A stretch of DNA of 64,000 nt, from positions 525,864-589,863 of the forward strand of contig NZ_CANNFH010000001.1 of the NCBI RefSeq assembly GCF_947503875.1, written 5' to 3'. The position numbers and the translations under genes are program-made. Shown one piece after another: positions 1 through 8,554 of the stretch (its first letter is position 1; every line of letters begins with the position of its first letter). The stretch is from an uncultured Polaribacter sp. (GTDB lineage: Bacteria > Bacteroidota > Bacteroidia > Flavobacteriales > Flavobacteriaceae). The notes under the pieces are model-generated. The model saw nothing but the letters and a program-made list of their open reading frames with translations. It was not told the origin of the DNA and ran no database searches.

Positions 1-423
1 CAAAAAGACCACTGCAAATAGTATTATTGTGGGAATTTCATTAATTATTCTTAGTTTAAAAGCAGTGTACGGAATGATATCTTTTTGCAGTTTCTTGTAC
101 AGATTATGGCAAAAACCATGATAAAAATAAAGTGCAAGTACAAAAGATAGTTTAACCAACATCCATGGTTCTTGCAAATATTCAGGAAAATGATAAAAGG
201 TCCAAAAACCAAAAATGAATGTTAATACAGCAGATGGCCAAGTAATAATATACCACAGGCGTTTAGACATTAATTTATATTGGGTTTGCAAAATAGATTT
301 TGCTGGCTCTAATTTTTTTTCTGCTTCTGTTTGGTAAATAAACAAACGCGGAATATAAAATAAGCCAGCAAACCATGTTACCACAAAAATAATATGCAAT
401 GCTTTAATGTAATAAACACTCAT
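1..423 (-). CDS. hemJ: Protoporphyrinogen IX oxidase HemJ (CopD-like membrane protein), partial
   Basis: The first 141 residues are visible; the C-terminus lies beyond the window edge. The reading frame opens with ATG at 423 and has no stop. The protein is very hydrophobic with about four membrane helices. It shows the HemJ signatures: a His at residue 10 in helix 1 (KALHIIFVVTWFAGLFY), PRLF right after it, and a Lys at residue 91 (MLVKLSF); the family relies on such a His/Lys pair. HemJ oxidises protoporphyrinogen IX to protoporphyrin IX in the inner membrane, just before ferrochelatase. It lies upstream of and in line with hemH, which fits consecutive pathway steps. No HemG or HemY type oxidase is seen in the window, so this is probably the organism's enzyme. 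The family call is strong, the oxidase role is from family knowledge. Confidence 0.85.
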   Translation of the reverse strand, partial: MSVYYIKALHIIFVVTWFAGLFYIPRLFIYQTEAEKKLEPAKSILQTQYKLMSKRLWYIITWPSAVLTFIFGFWTFYHFPEYLQEPWMLVKLSFVLALYFYHGFCHNLYKKLQKDIIPYTAFKLRIINEIPTIILFAVVFL

Positions 424-435
424 TTTTTAATTTTT

Positions 436-471
436 GTTTAAAAGTTTAAAAGTTTAAAAGTTTAAAAGTTT
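436..471. repeat. 8-bp tandem repeat (GTTTAAAA)
   Basis: About four and a half head-to-tail copies of GTTTAAAA lie in the spacer between hemJ and hemH. Similar 8-bp repeats with other sequences occur at 29074-29113 and 29513-29541. It looks like an intergenic microsatellite; no function is visible. Confidence 0.85.
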
Positions 472-530
472 ATTAGTTTGAAGTAATTATTTTTAATTTC
501 AACCATCAACTAAAAACTAACAACCAACAA

Positions 531-1550
531 CTATTCCGTTTCTATCCAATTTACTAGAACATCTACCCAATCATCATTATCATTTATACATGGTATTGCA
601 TAAAAAGCGTCTCCCCCAGCTTCTAAAAATTCTTCTTTACCTTCCATGGCAATTTCTTCTAACGTTTCTAAACAATCAGAAACAAAAGCAGGTGTAACAA
701 CAGCTAGTTTTTTAACACCTTCTTTTGGATATTTTTCTAACATTTTATCTGTATATGGTTGCAACCAAGGGTCACCAGCTAAACGAGATTGGAAGGAAAC
801 AAAATATTCTTCTGGTGTTAAATTTAAGTATTCTGCCACTTGCTTTGTGGTTTCATAACATTGGTGTTTGTAACAAAATTCATGCGCAGGTGAATTGGTT
901 TTACAACACTCCCAGTTTTTACTATCATTAGGTTTGCAATGCGATTTTGTAATGTCAGACTTTCTTACATGTCTTTCTGGAATTCCGTGATAAGAAAATA
1001 AAATTTTATCCCATTCTTTGCCTTCTAAAGTTCGCTTAATGCTGTCTCCTAGTACTTTAATATAGTCTTTTCTATCATAAAAAGCAGGAATATGATTAAA
1101 CTTCATGTGAGAGAAAAATTCTTGTCTTATTTCTTCTGCCAATACTAAAATGGTGTCTGTAGTTGCCATAGCATGCTGCGGGTACAGAGGTATAATCAAC
1201 ACGTCTGTTACTCCTTTATCATGCAGTTCTTGTAAACCAGCTTTAATAGAAGGGTTTCTATAACGCATAGCTAAAGCTACAGGTATTTCTGTCTTTTCCT
1301 GAACTTTATCTAACAATCTTTCAGATAAAACAATTAAAGGAGAACCTTCATCCCACCAAATTTTCTTGTAGGCTTTTGCAGATTTTTTTGGCCTGGTATT
1401 TAAAATAATACCTCTAACTAAAATAGTTCTTAACCATTTTGGAGCGTCTATAACACGCTCATCCATTAAAAATTCATCCAAATATTTTCTAACATCTTTT
1501 GTGCTTGTGCTATCTGGCGATCCTAAATTTACTAATAATACTCCTTTCAT
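531..1550 (-). CDS. hemH: Ferrochelatase
   Basis: Inserts ferrous iron into protoporphyrin IX, the last step to protoheme. The 339 residues are a normal bacterial length. The N-terminus KGVLLVNLGSPDS is typical, the catalytic His is in SYHGIPERH (His188), and the acidic metal-path segment is DCLETLEEI (about 292-300). Between residues 205 and 231 there is a cysteine-rich insert (Cys205, 215, 216, 226, 231; ECCKTNSPAHEFCYKHQC). Some bacterial ferrochelatases bind a [2Fe-2S] cluster with internal cysteines, so a metal site is possible here, but this is inference. The gene starts with ATG at 1550 and has a neighbour of the same pathway downstream (hemJ). Confident call. Confidence 0.97.
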   Translation of the reverse strand: MKGVLLVNLGSPDSTSTKDVRKYLDEFLMDERVIDAPKWLRTILVRGIILNTRPKKSAKAYKKIWWDEGSPLIVLSERLLDKVQEKTEIPVALAMRYRNPSIKAGLQELHDKGVTDVLIIPLYPQHAMATTDTILVLAEEIRQEFFSHMKFNHIPAFYDRKDYIKVLGDSIKRTLEGKEWDKILFSYHGIPERHVRKSDITKSHCKPNDSKNWECCKTNSPAHEFCYKHQCYETTKQVAEYLNLTPEEYFVSFQSRLAGDPWLQPYTDKMLEKYPKEGVKKLAVVTPAFVSDCLETLEEIAMEGKEEFLEAGGDAFYAIPCINDNDDWVDVLVNWIETE

Positions 1551-1620
1551 TTAAAAAAGTTTCAAGGTTTTAATGTTTCAAAGTTGAAACACTAAAAATG
1601 TTATATTTTTTATTTTTTTC

Positions 1621-1641
1621 ACTACTCACTACTCACTACTC
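1621..1641. repeat. 7-bp tandem repeat (ACTACTC) over a gene end
   Basis: Three exact copies of ACTACTC. The repeat overlaps the end of the TrmH-type methylase gene: its stop codon (1629-1631) and last residues (Ser-Ser-Glu) are written in repeat sequence, so copy-number change could move the stop. Confidence 0.8.
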
Positions 1642-2141
1642 ACTAATAACTGATTTGTAACTTCATATAAAGTAATTGCTAAACTGTGTATTACATTCAT
1701 ACTAGAATTTCTGCCATACATTGGTATTGCAATAGTTTGGTCTAACAAAGCAGGGTTAGCGATTCCGTTTCTTTCACTCCCCAAAAGTAAAACGATTTTT
1801 TCATAATTTTTAAAATTAAAATTCTGAATATCGATGCTTTTATCAGTAATTTCTATGCCTATAATTGTATTGCCTTTATTTTTTAATTGTTGTATTAATT
1901 GGCTAAAATCAGCATAAAAATTATGTTTAATTTGATTAATAGTGTTTCTAGCGGTGTTTACAACTTTTCTATTTTCTAAAGAAGGCGAATTTTCATGAAA
2001 ATAAATTTCATGTACTCCAAAACTTTCGGCAATTCTAAAACACATTCCAATATTTTCTGGAGTTCTTATTGCGTCGCAAACAATTGTTATGGGAAATTGC
2101 TTTTGTTTATTTACGATATCGTAGTGAGTTAATTGCTTCAA
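1629..2141 (-). CDS. TrmH/SpoU-family RNA 2'-O-methyltransferase
   Basis: A 170-residue SPOUT-class methylase, expected to methylate ribose 2'-OH in tRNA or rRNA with S-adenosylmethionine. The three family motifs are visible: motif 1 around residues 28-40 (TPENIGMCFRIAE), motif 2 near 117-130 (LLLGSERNGI), and motif 3 near 145-158 (GRNSSMNVIHSLAI), the trefoil-knot SAM site. It is at the short end of the family and lacks an extra N-terminal RNA-binding domain. The start is TTG at 2141; no in-frame ATG lies between the upstream stop and this codon. A TAnnTTTG box (2166-2173, minus strand) lies just upstream. The exact RNA target cannot be read from the sequence. Confidence 0.85.
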   Translation of the reverse strand: MKQLTHYDIVNKQKQFPITIVCDAIRTPENIGMCFRIAESFGVHEIYFHENSPSLENRKVVNTARNTINQIKHNFYADFSQLIQQLKNKGNTIIGIEITDKSIDIQNFNFKNYEKIVLLLGSERNGIANPALLDQTIAIPMYGRNSSMNVIHSLAITLYEVTNQLLVSSE

Positions 2142-2165
2142 TTTTTGAATTTAAATTTTACCTTA

Positions 2166-2173
2166 CAAAGTTA
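2166..2173 (-). promoter_or_regulatory. Putative -7 box of the TrmH-type gene
   Basis: On the minus strand this reads TAACTTTG, matching the Bacteroidota -7 consensus TAnnTTTG. It ends 25 bp before the TTG start at 2141. No clear -33 TTG is seen. Confidence 0.45.
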
Positions 2174-2214
2174 AATAGTTCATATAGATTTGTAACTAAA
2201 AAATTATAAATAAA

Positions 2215-3096
2215 CTACCCAATGCTTTGCATATATTTTTTTGGTGTTGTACCAAATTTCTTTTTAAAGGCAGCAATAAAATGACTAGCAGTGCTGTAAC
2301 CCACCTGCAAACCTACTTCATTTACGTTATGTTGATTGCTTTCTAGCAGTTTTCTGGCGTGCTCCATTTTATAGTCTAACAAAAAACTAAAAACGGTATC
2401 GCCATAAATTTGTTTAAAACCCTCTTTTAATTTTTTTAAATTTAAACCAATTTCGTTTGCTAGTTCTTGCAAAGTAGGTGGTTCTGCCATTCTCGAAATT
2501 ATAATTTCTTTGGCTTTTCTTATTTTCAATACGTTTTCTTCATCAATTAAAAACGGACAAAATTCTGCGTTTGTATCTTCTTCTTTTTGAAAATGAAGGC
2601 TTAACAATTCATAAATTTTGCCTTTTACATATAATTCTCTTAAAGAACTATTACTACTTGAATTTATAATTTGTTGTAAAACAATAGAAATGGTAGGCTT
2701 TATTTCTTGGTCATCATAAAATTTATGATTGCTGTTTTCATCACTTAAAAAAGGAATATAACCAGATTCCCTTGAAAACAATGAATGAAATTTTTCAATA
2801 GAAATTAGTAAAGAAACTAAGGTTGTTTTGGGTTGAATTTCTAAATTTATGGGTAAAATTCGTTGTGGGTTGTATAATAAAATAGACCTATTATCCAACA
2901 CATCAAAAGTGTATGCACTTTGATTGAATAAAAATTTAGAATTACCTCTCAAACAAAAGTGCATTTGTATAAAGGTATTGTCTATTTCTCTTTCAAAAGT
3001 AACAGATTTATTGCTTTCATTCTGAAAATGAAGTACATAAAAACCTTTTTCTAATGTTATTTCATCAAAAGTACTTTTACCGACATTTTTTAGCAT
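2215..3096 (-). CDS. AraC-family transcriptional regulator
   Basis: A 293-residue DNA-binding regulator. The N-terminal part (about 1-190) is a cupin-like sensor region with no recognisable ligand motif. The C-terminal part (about 195-293) has the double helix-turn-helix of AraC proteins: LQELANEIGLNLKKLKEGFK and VNEVGLQVGYSTASHFIAAF, followed by FGTTPKKYM. It is transcribed divergently from hemA with about 205 bp between the two ATG codons. That spacer holds a perfect 13-bp inverted repeat (3166-3197), which also covers a possible -7 box for this gene. The context suggests it controls itself and the heme genes, perhaps in response to heme or iron; this is inference. Confidence 0.93.
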   Translation of the reverse strand: MLKNVGKSTFDEITLEKGFYVLHFQNESNKSVTFEREIDNTFIQMHFCLRGNSKFLFNQSAYTFDVLDNRSILLYNPQRILPINLEIQPKTTLVSLLISIEKFHSLFSRESGYIPFLSDENSNHKFYDDQEIKPTISIVLQQIINSSSNSSLRELYVKGKIYELLSLHFQKEEDTNAEFCPFLIDEENVLKIRKAKEIIISRMAEPPTLQELANEIGLNLKKLKEGFKQIYGDTVFSFLLDYKMEHARKLLESNQHNVNEVGLQVGYSTASHFIAAFKKKFGTTPKKYMQSIG

Positions 3097-3165
3097 AAAA
3101 AAGCGTTTATATTAATTTTAGTTTATTTAGAACCATTCTATATTGTAAAGATGTAAAACCTTATA

Positions 3166-3197
3166 AACACTACAAAAATAAAGGTTTTTGTAGTGTT
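3166..3197. promoter_or_regulatory. Perfect 13-bp inverted repeat, likely operator between araC-type gene and hemA
   Basis: The arms AACACTACAAAAA and TTTTTGTAGTGTT are exact reverse complements, separated by 6 nt. The site lies between two divergent genes, so it cannot be a terminator for either. On the minus strand a TATTTTTG box (3173-3180) lies inside the left arm and spacer, where a bound protein would block transcription of the regulator gene. It lies about 80 bp upstream of the proposed hemA -7 box. Confidence 0.65.
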
Positions 3198-3275
3198 AAT
3201 TGTTAAAAATTTATAAAAATACTGCAAACGTTATTAAAAATACTTTTAGCGACATTTTTATCTTATTGAAGTTTT

Positions 3276-3283
3276 TATTTTTG
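3276..3283 (+). promoter_or_regulatory. Putative -7 box of hemA
   Basis: TATTTTTG fits TAnnTTTG exactly and ends 18 bp before the ATG at 3302. A start there would give a short leader. It lies downstream of the alternative TTG at 3200, which argues for the ATG at 3302 as the true hemA start. Confidence 0.55.
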
Positions 3284-3301
3284 TGCCATCTTATAGGGTA
3301 T

Positions 3302-4537
3302 ATGAAAGCATTAGGGCAAGAGCATTTTTACAATATTGGAGTTAGTTACAAAAAAGCAGACGCAGAAACTCGTGGTATGTTTTCTGTATCTAAGGAAAAC
3401 CAGATTGCGCTGTTAAAGGCGGCAAGTCATAAAGGTGTTTCAGGTGCTTTAGTAATTTCTACATGCAATAGAACAGAGATATTTGGATTTGCAAATAGAC
3501 CTTGTTTGCTAATAGAATTGTTATGTGACTTTTCTGAAGGAACTACAAAAGAATTTTCAGATTTCTCTCACGTTTATGAAGGGCAACAAGCTATTAGCCA
3601 TATGTACAGAATAGGTACAGGTTTAGACTCTCAAATTTTAGGAGATTATGAAATTGTTGGTCAACTAAGGCAATCTTTTAAGTTGTCGCAAAAATTCAAA
3701 ACTACAAATGCGTATTCAGAAAGATTAGTTAACAGTGTTTTACAAGCAAGTAAAAAAGTTAAAAACCAGACTAAATTAAGTTCTGGTACAACTTCTGTTT
3801 CTTATGCTGCTGTGCAATACATTATTAAAAATGTGCCCAATTACAATACTAAAAATATTTTAGTGTATGGTTTGGGTAAAATGGGTAAACATACTTGTAA
3901 AAACCTTGCAGAGTATACAAGTAATAAAACAGTTTGCTTAATTAATAGAACAGAAGAAAAAACTATAAAGTTTGTTAAAGAGCATAGTTCTATAAGAAAA
4001 GCTGTTATAGAAAATTTAAATGAGGAAATTGCTAATACAGACGTTTTAATAGTTTCTACGGGTGCAGATAAACCTACAATTACCAAAAGTAATCTCTCCA
4101 AAGATAAAGAATTATTAATTCTAGATTTATCTATGCCAGAAAATGTTTCACACGATGTTTTAGAATTGGATAACATTTCTTTAGTAAATGTAGATGAACT
4201 TTCTAAGATTACTGATGAAACATTAGCAGTTCGTTTAGCAGAAGTGCCGGCAGCAGAAAAAATTATAGCTACACATAAATTAGAATTTAATGATTGGTTA
4301 AACCATAGAAGGTTTACACCTGCAATTACTGCTTTAAAAAATTCGTTAGAAACTATTAAGAATGATGAAATTAACTTTCAAAAAAAGAAAATTTCTAATT
4401 TCGATGAAAATCAAGCAGAAATCTTAACTTCTCGCTTAATTCAAAAGATTACCACACAATTTGTAAAACATCTAAAAAGTGAAGATACTTCTGTACCAGA
4501 AAGTATAGATGTTATTCAGAAAGTATTTCAATCCTAA
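3302..4537 (+). CDS. hemA: Glutamyl-tRNA reductase
   Basis: Reduces glutamyl-tRNA(Glu) to glutamate-1-semialdehyde with NADPH, the first committed step of C5 heme synthesis. The catalytic Cys is Cys55 in STCNRTEIFG. The family segment GLDSQILGDYEIVGQLR follows, then the Rossmann glycine motif VYGLGKMGKH and a C-terminal dimerisation domain. The start at 3302 gives 411 residues, the normal length, beginning MKALGQEHFYNIG. The frame is open further upstream to a TTG at 3200, but that would add 34 unconserved residues and start ahead of the likely promoter. It begins the plus-strand heme block; hemC follows 9 nt after the stop. Confidence 0.96.
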   Translation: MKALGQEHFYNIGVSYKKADAETRGMFSVSKENQIALLKAASHKGVSGALVISTCNRTEIFGFANRPCLLIELLCDFSEGTTKEFSDFSHVYEGQQAISHMYRIGTGLDSQILGDYEIVGQLRQSFKLSQKFKTTNAYSERLVNSVLQASKKVKNQTKLSSGTTSVSYAAVQYIIKNVPNYNTKNILVYGLGKMGKHTCKNLAEYTSNKTVCLINRTEEKTIKFVKEHSSIRKAVIENLNEEIANTDVLIVSTGADKPTITKSNLSKDKELLILDLSMPENVSHDVLELDNISLVNVDELSKITDETLAVRLAEVPAAEKIIATHKLEFNDWLNHRRFTPAITALKNSLETIKNDEINFQKKKISNFDENQAEILTSRLIQKITTQFVKHLKSEDTSVPESIDVIQKVFQS

Positions 4538-4546
4538 CCAAACCAC

Positions 4547-6142
4547 ATGCAAAAAGTAATTAGAATAGGAACTCGTGAAAGTGAATTGGCACTTTGGCAA
4601 GCGAATAAAGTACGTAAAGAATTATTAGAATTAGGTTATGAGGCAACCTTGGTGCCTATAAAGTCTTTGGGTGATATTGTTTTAGATAAACCCTTGTATG
4701 AGTTGGGTGTTACTGGTGTTTTTACAAAAAGTTTAGATGTTGCCATGCTAAATGGTGATATTGATATTGCAGTACATTCTCTAAAAGATGTACCAACAGC
4801 TTTACCAGAAGGTATGGTACAAGCCGCAGTTTTAAAAAGAGCGAATTATAACGATATTCTTGTATTAAAAGATACAGAAGAATTTTTTGGGCACCCAGAA
4901 GGTTTAATTGCAACAGGTAGTTTGCGTAGAAAAGCAATGTGGTTAAATCGTTATCCAACACATAAAGTAGAAGATTTAAGAGGAAACGTAAATACGCGTT
5001 TGCAAAAATTAGAAGATAGCGAAACTTGGAATGGTGCTGTTTTTGCAGCAGCAGGTTTAGAAAGAATTGGTAAAAGACCAGCAGGAGCAGTTAGTTTACC
5101 ATGGATGATTCCTGCACCTGCGCAAGGTGCAATTATGATTACTGCCATGGAAATAGATACTTTTTCTTTAGATGCATGTGAGCAATTAAATCATCACGAA
5201 ACAAAAGTTTGTGTAGGTGTAGAAAGAGAGTTTTTACGCTTGTTAGAAGGAGGTTGTTCTGCCCCAATAGGCGCTTTAGCTTATGTAGATGAAAAAACAC
5301 AAGAAATAAATTTTAAAGGTGTTTTATTAAAAAAAGACGGTTCTAAAAAAATCACGGTTACTAAAACTGCCAAATTAGGTAAACATCAGTTGTTGGCTAA
5401 AGATTGTGCAGATTATATTATAAATAGAGGTGGTAAAGAGTTAATGCTAGAAGATTTAGAAGGTGTTTCTCTAGTTAAAAATAAAGTGTATTCTACTAAG
5501 AAATTATCTGAACTTCAAAAGAAAGAATTACCAAGTAGTATTGGATTAGAAGATAGTGATTTTATTAAAATTCGGTTTAATAGATTGTCACCAAAGGTTA
5601 TGAAAAAAGAGCACGAAAATGTTTTAATTACTAGCCAAAATGGAGTTGAGGCCGTTTTAAATTCATTTACCAAAGATGAAATTAAGTTCAAAAATATTTT
5701 TTGTGTAGGTAGAAGAACCAAAAAATTAATTGAAAATAGAATAGGTAAGGTAACCAAAGTAGCTAAAAATGCTACAAAATTGGCAGCATATATTTCCGAA
5801 GAAACAGATATTAAAAAAGTTTCTTATTTCTGTAGTAATATAAGATTAGATGTTTTACCATCAACATTAAAAAATAAAGGAGTTGCTGTAAATGAAATTG
5901 AGGCTTATAAAACAATGTTAAGTCCAGAGAAGTTAGCAGACGATGTTAAAGGCGTTTTATTTTACAGTCCGTCTGGAATTACAAGCTATTTGGAAAAAAA
6001 CACCACAGATAAAACTGCCTTTTGTATAGGAGAAACAACAGCTGTTGAGGCAAGAAAACATTTTGAAAATGTAGTTGTTGCTAATATGCCAAGTGTAGAG
6101 TCACTTTTAGAATTGGTTAAGAATCATTTTTCAGAAGAATAA
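4547..6142 (+). CDS. hemC: Hydroxymethylbilane synthase fused to uroporphyrinogen-III synthase
   Basis: A two-domain protein of 531 residues. Residues 1 to about 305 are porphobilinogen deaminase: [14 protein letters not shown] at the start, the active-site Asp in HSLKDVPT (about 78-84), and the dipyrromethane cofactor Cys237 in [12 protein letters not shown]. The remaining 220 residues are not part of a normal HemC (about 310 residues). They resemble a divergent HemD, with [20 protein letters not shown] and [11 protein letters not shown], so the protein probably makes uroporphyrinogen III from porphobilinogen in one chain. No separate hemD is seen in the cluster, which supports this. The HemD half is weakly conserved, as usual for that family. 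hemB starts 2 nt after the stop. Confidence 0.93.
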   Translation: MQKVIRIGTRESELALWQANKVRKELLELGYEATLVPIKSLGDIVLDKPLYELGVTGVFTKSLDVAMLNGDIDIAVHSLKDVPTALPEGMVQAAVLKRANYNDILVLKDTEEFFGHPEGLIATGSLRRKAMWLNRYPTHKVEDLRGNVNTRLQKLEDSETWNGAVFAAAGLERIGKRPAGAVSLPWMIPAPAQGAIMITAMEIDTFSLDACEQLNHHETKVCVGVEREFLRLLEGGCSAPIGALAYVDEKTQEINFKGVLLKKDGSKKITVTKTAKLGKHQLLAKDCADYIINRGGKELMLEDLEGVSLVKNKVYSTKKLSELQKKELPSSIGLEDSDFIKIRFNRLSPKVMKKEHENVLITSQNGVEAVLNSFTKDEIKFKNIFCVGRRTKKLIENRIGKVTKVAKNATKLAAYISEETDIKKVSYFCSNIRLDVLPSTLKNKGVAVNEIEAYKTMLSPEKLADDVKGVLFYSPSGITSYLEKNTTDKTAFCIGETTAVEARKHFENVVVANMPSVESLLELVKNHFSEE

Positions 6143-6143
6143 G

Positions 6144-7109
6144 ATGTTTAGAACAAGAAGACTTAGAAAACACGAAGGAATTAGAAGATTGGTTAAAGAA
6201 ACCAAACTCTCTGTAGACGATTTTGTGTATCCTCTTTTTATTGAAGAAGGCGAAAATATAGAAACAGAAATTGTTTCTATGCCTGGTATAAAGCGTTTTT
6301 CTTTAGATAGAATTTCTAAAGAATTAGATGAGGTTGTTGCCTTAAATATTCCTTCAGTTTTGTTATTTGGTATTCCATCTAACAAAGATGATGAAGGTAC
6401 AGAAACTTGGAACGACAATGGAATTATGCAACAAGCCATTCGTTTTATTAAAAAGAATTACCCAAGTTTATATGTAATTACAGACGTTTGTTTTTGTGAA
6501 TATACTTCTCATGGGCACTGTGGAATTATTCATGACAATGATGTGAATAATGATGCTACTTTAGTAAATATTGCAAAACAAGTAATTTCTCATGCAAATG
6601 CAGGGGTAGATATGGTTGCACCATCTGGAATGATGGATGGCACTATAGATATGATTCGCCAATCTTTAGATAATACAGGTTTTGTAAATTTACCAATAAT
6701 GGCGTATTCTGTAAAATATGCATCTGCATTTTATGGACCTTTTAGAGACGCTGCAGATTCTGCTCCAACTTTTGGAGATAGAAGAACCTATCAAATGGAT
6801 CCTTCAAACAGAGACGAAGGAATGCGTGAAGCAACTTTTGACGATCAAGAAGGCGCAGATATTTTAATGGTTAAGCCAGCCTTATCTTATTTAGATATTA
6901 TTAGAGATTTAAAAAATAATTTTGACAGACCAATTGCATGTTATAATGTAAGTGGCGAATATGCAATGGTAAAAGCCGCCGCAGAAAAAGGTTGGATTGA
7001 TGGCGAACGCGTAATGATGGAAAGCTTGTTGTCTATGAAAAGAGCAGGAGCAGACATTATTATTACCTATTTTGCGAAAGAAGCAGCGAGATTGCTGTTG
7101 AAACGTTAA
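6144..7109 (+). CDS. hemB: Porphobilinogen synthase (delta-aminolevulinate dehydratase)
   Basis: Condenses two 5-aminolevulinate molecules into porphobilinogen. The 321 residues are standard length. The two Schiff-base lysines are Lys191 ([18 protein letters not shown]) and Lys244 ([11 protein letters not shown]). A cysteine set, [14 protein letters not shown] (Cys116, Cys118, Cys126), matches the catalytic zinc site of the zinc-dependent class. It lies 1 nt after hemC and is probably translated from the same message. Very secure. Confidence 0.97.
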   Translation: MFRTRRLRKHEGIRRLVKETKLSVDDFVYPLFIEEGENIETEIVSMPGIKRFSLDRISKELDEVVALNIPSVLLFGIPSNKDDEGTETWNDNGIMQQAIRFIKKNYPSLYVITDVCFCEYTSHGHCGIIHDNDVNNDATLVNIAKQVISHANAGVDMVAPSGMMDGTIDMIRQSLDNTGFVNLPIMAYSVKYASAFYGPFRDAADSAPTFGDRRTYQMDPSNRDEGMREATFDDQEGADILMVKPALSYLDIIRDLKNNFDRPIACYNVSGEYAMVKAAAEKGWIDGERVMMESLLSMKRAGADIIITYFAKEAARLLLKR

Positions 7110-7111
7110 AC

Positions 7112-7165
7112 TGTGTAATTGTTGAACTGTCACCCTGAGCGCAGTCGAAAGGTCTCAATTACACA
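7112..7165. repeat. Small intergenic repeat: CACCCTGAGC-type element framed by a 10-bp inverted repeat
   Basis: The outer arms TGTGTAATTG (7112-7121) and CAATTACACA (7156-7165) are exact reverse complements. Between them, 7129-7156, lies a 28-nt sequence of the CACCCTGAGCGCAGTCGAAAGG type that I recognise as a common intergenic repeat in many bacterial genomes. Further copies of ACAATTACAC follow up to hemL. It lies between hemB and hemL and could act on the polycistronic RNA as a hairpin. Confidence 0.6.
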
Positions 7166-7195
7166 ATTACACAAATAAACAATTACACAAGAAAG

Positions 7196-8482
7196 ATGTT
7201 TAAAAAATCACAAAAACTATACAATAAAGGACTAAAAAACCTTGTTGGAGCAGTAAATTCTCCTGTAAGAGCATTTTCATCAGTGGGAGGAAATCCTTTG
7301 TTTATTAAAAAAGCAAAAGGTTCTAAAATTATTGATGTTGATGGAAACGAATATGTAGATTTGGTAGTTTCTTATGGCCCAATGATTCTAGGGCACAGAC
7401 ATAAGAAAGTAGAAAAAGCAGCCAAAAAAGCTTTAAAAAACGGCTATTCTTTTGGAGCATCTACAGAGGCAGAAATCAAATTAGCAAAAATAGTTTGTGA
7501 TGCTTTTCCAGAAATGGATAAAGTACGTTTTGTAAACTCTGGTACAGAGGCTGTTTTAAGCGGAATTCGTTTGGCAAGAGCGTTTACAGGAAAAGATAAA
7601 ATTATTAAATTTTCGGGTTGTTACCATGGGCATCAAGATGCGTTATTGGTTGCAGCAGGTTCTGGCTTGGCAACTTTAAGCTTACCAGGTTCTAAAGGCG
7701 TGCCAGAAGGAGCAGTAAAAAACACGTTAATTGCAGAATACAATAACTTAGAAAGTGTAAAAAAACACTTTGAAGAACATGATGATATTGCAGGCGTAAT
7801 TATTGAACCAATTGGTGGTAATATGGGCGTTGTAATTCCGCAAAACGGATTTTTAAAAGAGTTAAAAACTTATTTAGAATCTAAAGGTGCCTTATTAATT
7901 GCAGACGAGGTAATGACAGGTTTTAGGTCTACTTTTGGTGGTGCTCAAGAAAAATTAGGCGTGGTTGCAGATATTACCTGTTTAGGTAAAGTAATTGGTG
8001 GTGGTTTTCCTGTTGGTGCTTATGGTGCAAGAAACGAAATTATGGAAAACGTTGCCCCTTTAGGCGGAATGTATCAAGCAGGAACGTTGTCTGGGAATCC
8101 AATTGCTATGGCAGGAGGTATTTCTACCTTATCAGAATTAAAAAGACAAAATCCGTATGATAAGTTTGAGGAAATCGGATCGATTATAGAAGTAATTTTA
8201 TTAGAAACTGCTAAAAAATACAATGTAGATTTAGTGGTAAACCGTTTTGGCTCTATGATGAATCCTTTCTTTACCAAAAGTAAGGTTACTAATTTTGCAG
8301 AAGCACAAACCTCAGATACAGAAAAATTTGGTGTTTTCTTTTGGGAAATGATAAAAAATGGTGTGTTTTTACCACCAAGTCAGTTTGAAGCTTGGTTTTT
8401 AAATTCTGCTATTTCAGATAAAGATATTAAAGTAATTGCAAAGGCTGTAGATAAAGCGATGGCCAAAGTAGCAAATAGTTAA
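7196..8482 (+). CDS. hemL: Glutamate-1-semialdehyde 2,1-aminomutase
   Basis: Converts glutamate-1-semialdehyde to 5-aminolevulinate, a PLP enzyme of aminotransferase class III. The 428 residues are normal length. Visible motifs: GAVNSPVRAF near the N-terminus, the PLP phosphate segment NSGTEAVLSGIRLAR, GCYHGHQDALL, the PLP-contacting DEVMTGFR, and the Schiff-base Lys in CLGKVIGGGFPVGAYG. With hemA it supplies all 5-aminolevulinate for the block. It is separated from hemB by an 86-nt spacer containing a repeat element. Confidence 0.97.
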   Translation: MFKKSQKLYNKGLKNLVGAVNSPVRAFSSVGGNPLFIKKAKGSKIIDVDGNEYVDLVVSYGPMILGHRHKKVEKAAKKALKNGYSFGASTEAEIKLAKIVCDAFPEMDKVRFVNSGTEAVLSGIRLARAFTGKDKIIKFSGCYHGHQDALLVAAGSGLATLSLPGSKGVPEGAVKNTLIAEYNNLESVKKHFEEHDDIAGVIIEPIGGNMGVVIPQNGFLKELKTYLESKGALLIADEVMTGFRSTFGGAQEKLGVVADITCLGKVIGGGFPVGAYGARNEIMENVAPLGGMYQAGTLSGNPIAMAGGISTLSELKRQNPYDKFEEIGSIIEVILLETAKKYNVDLVVNRFGSMMNPFFTKSKVTNFAEAQTSDTEKFGVFFWEMIKNGVFLPPSQFEAWFLNSAISDKDIKVIAKAVDKAMAKVANS

Positions 8483-8554
8483 AAGTTAAAAAGTAATAAA
8501 GTTGGAAAGTAACTTTTAAAACTTGAAACTTTCAAACTTTTAAACTAATAAATT

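Noticed and set aside
3200..3301. N-terminal membrane extension of glutamyl-tRNA reductase
   Set aside because: The start would be TTG, the extension has no counterpart in the family, and a likely promoter lies within it.
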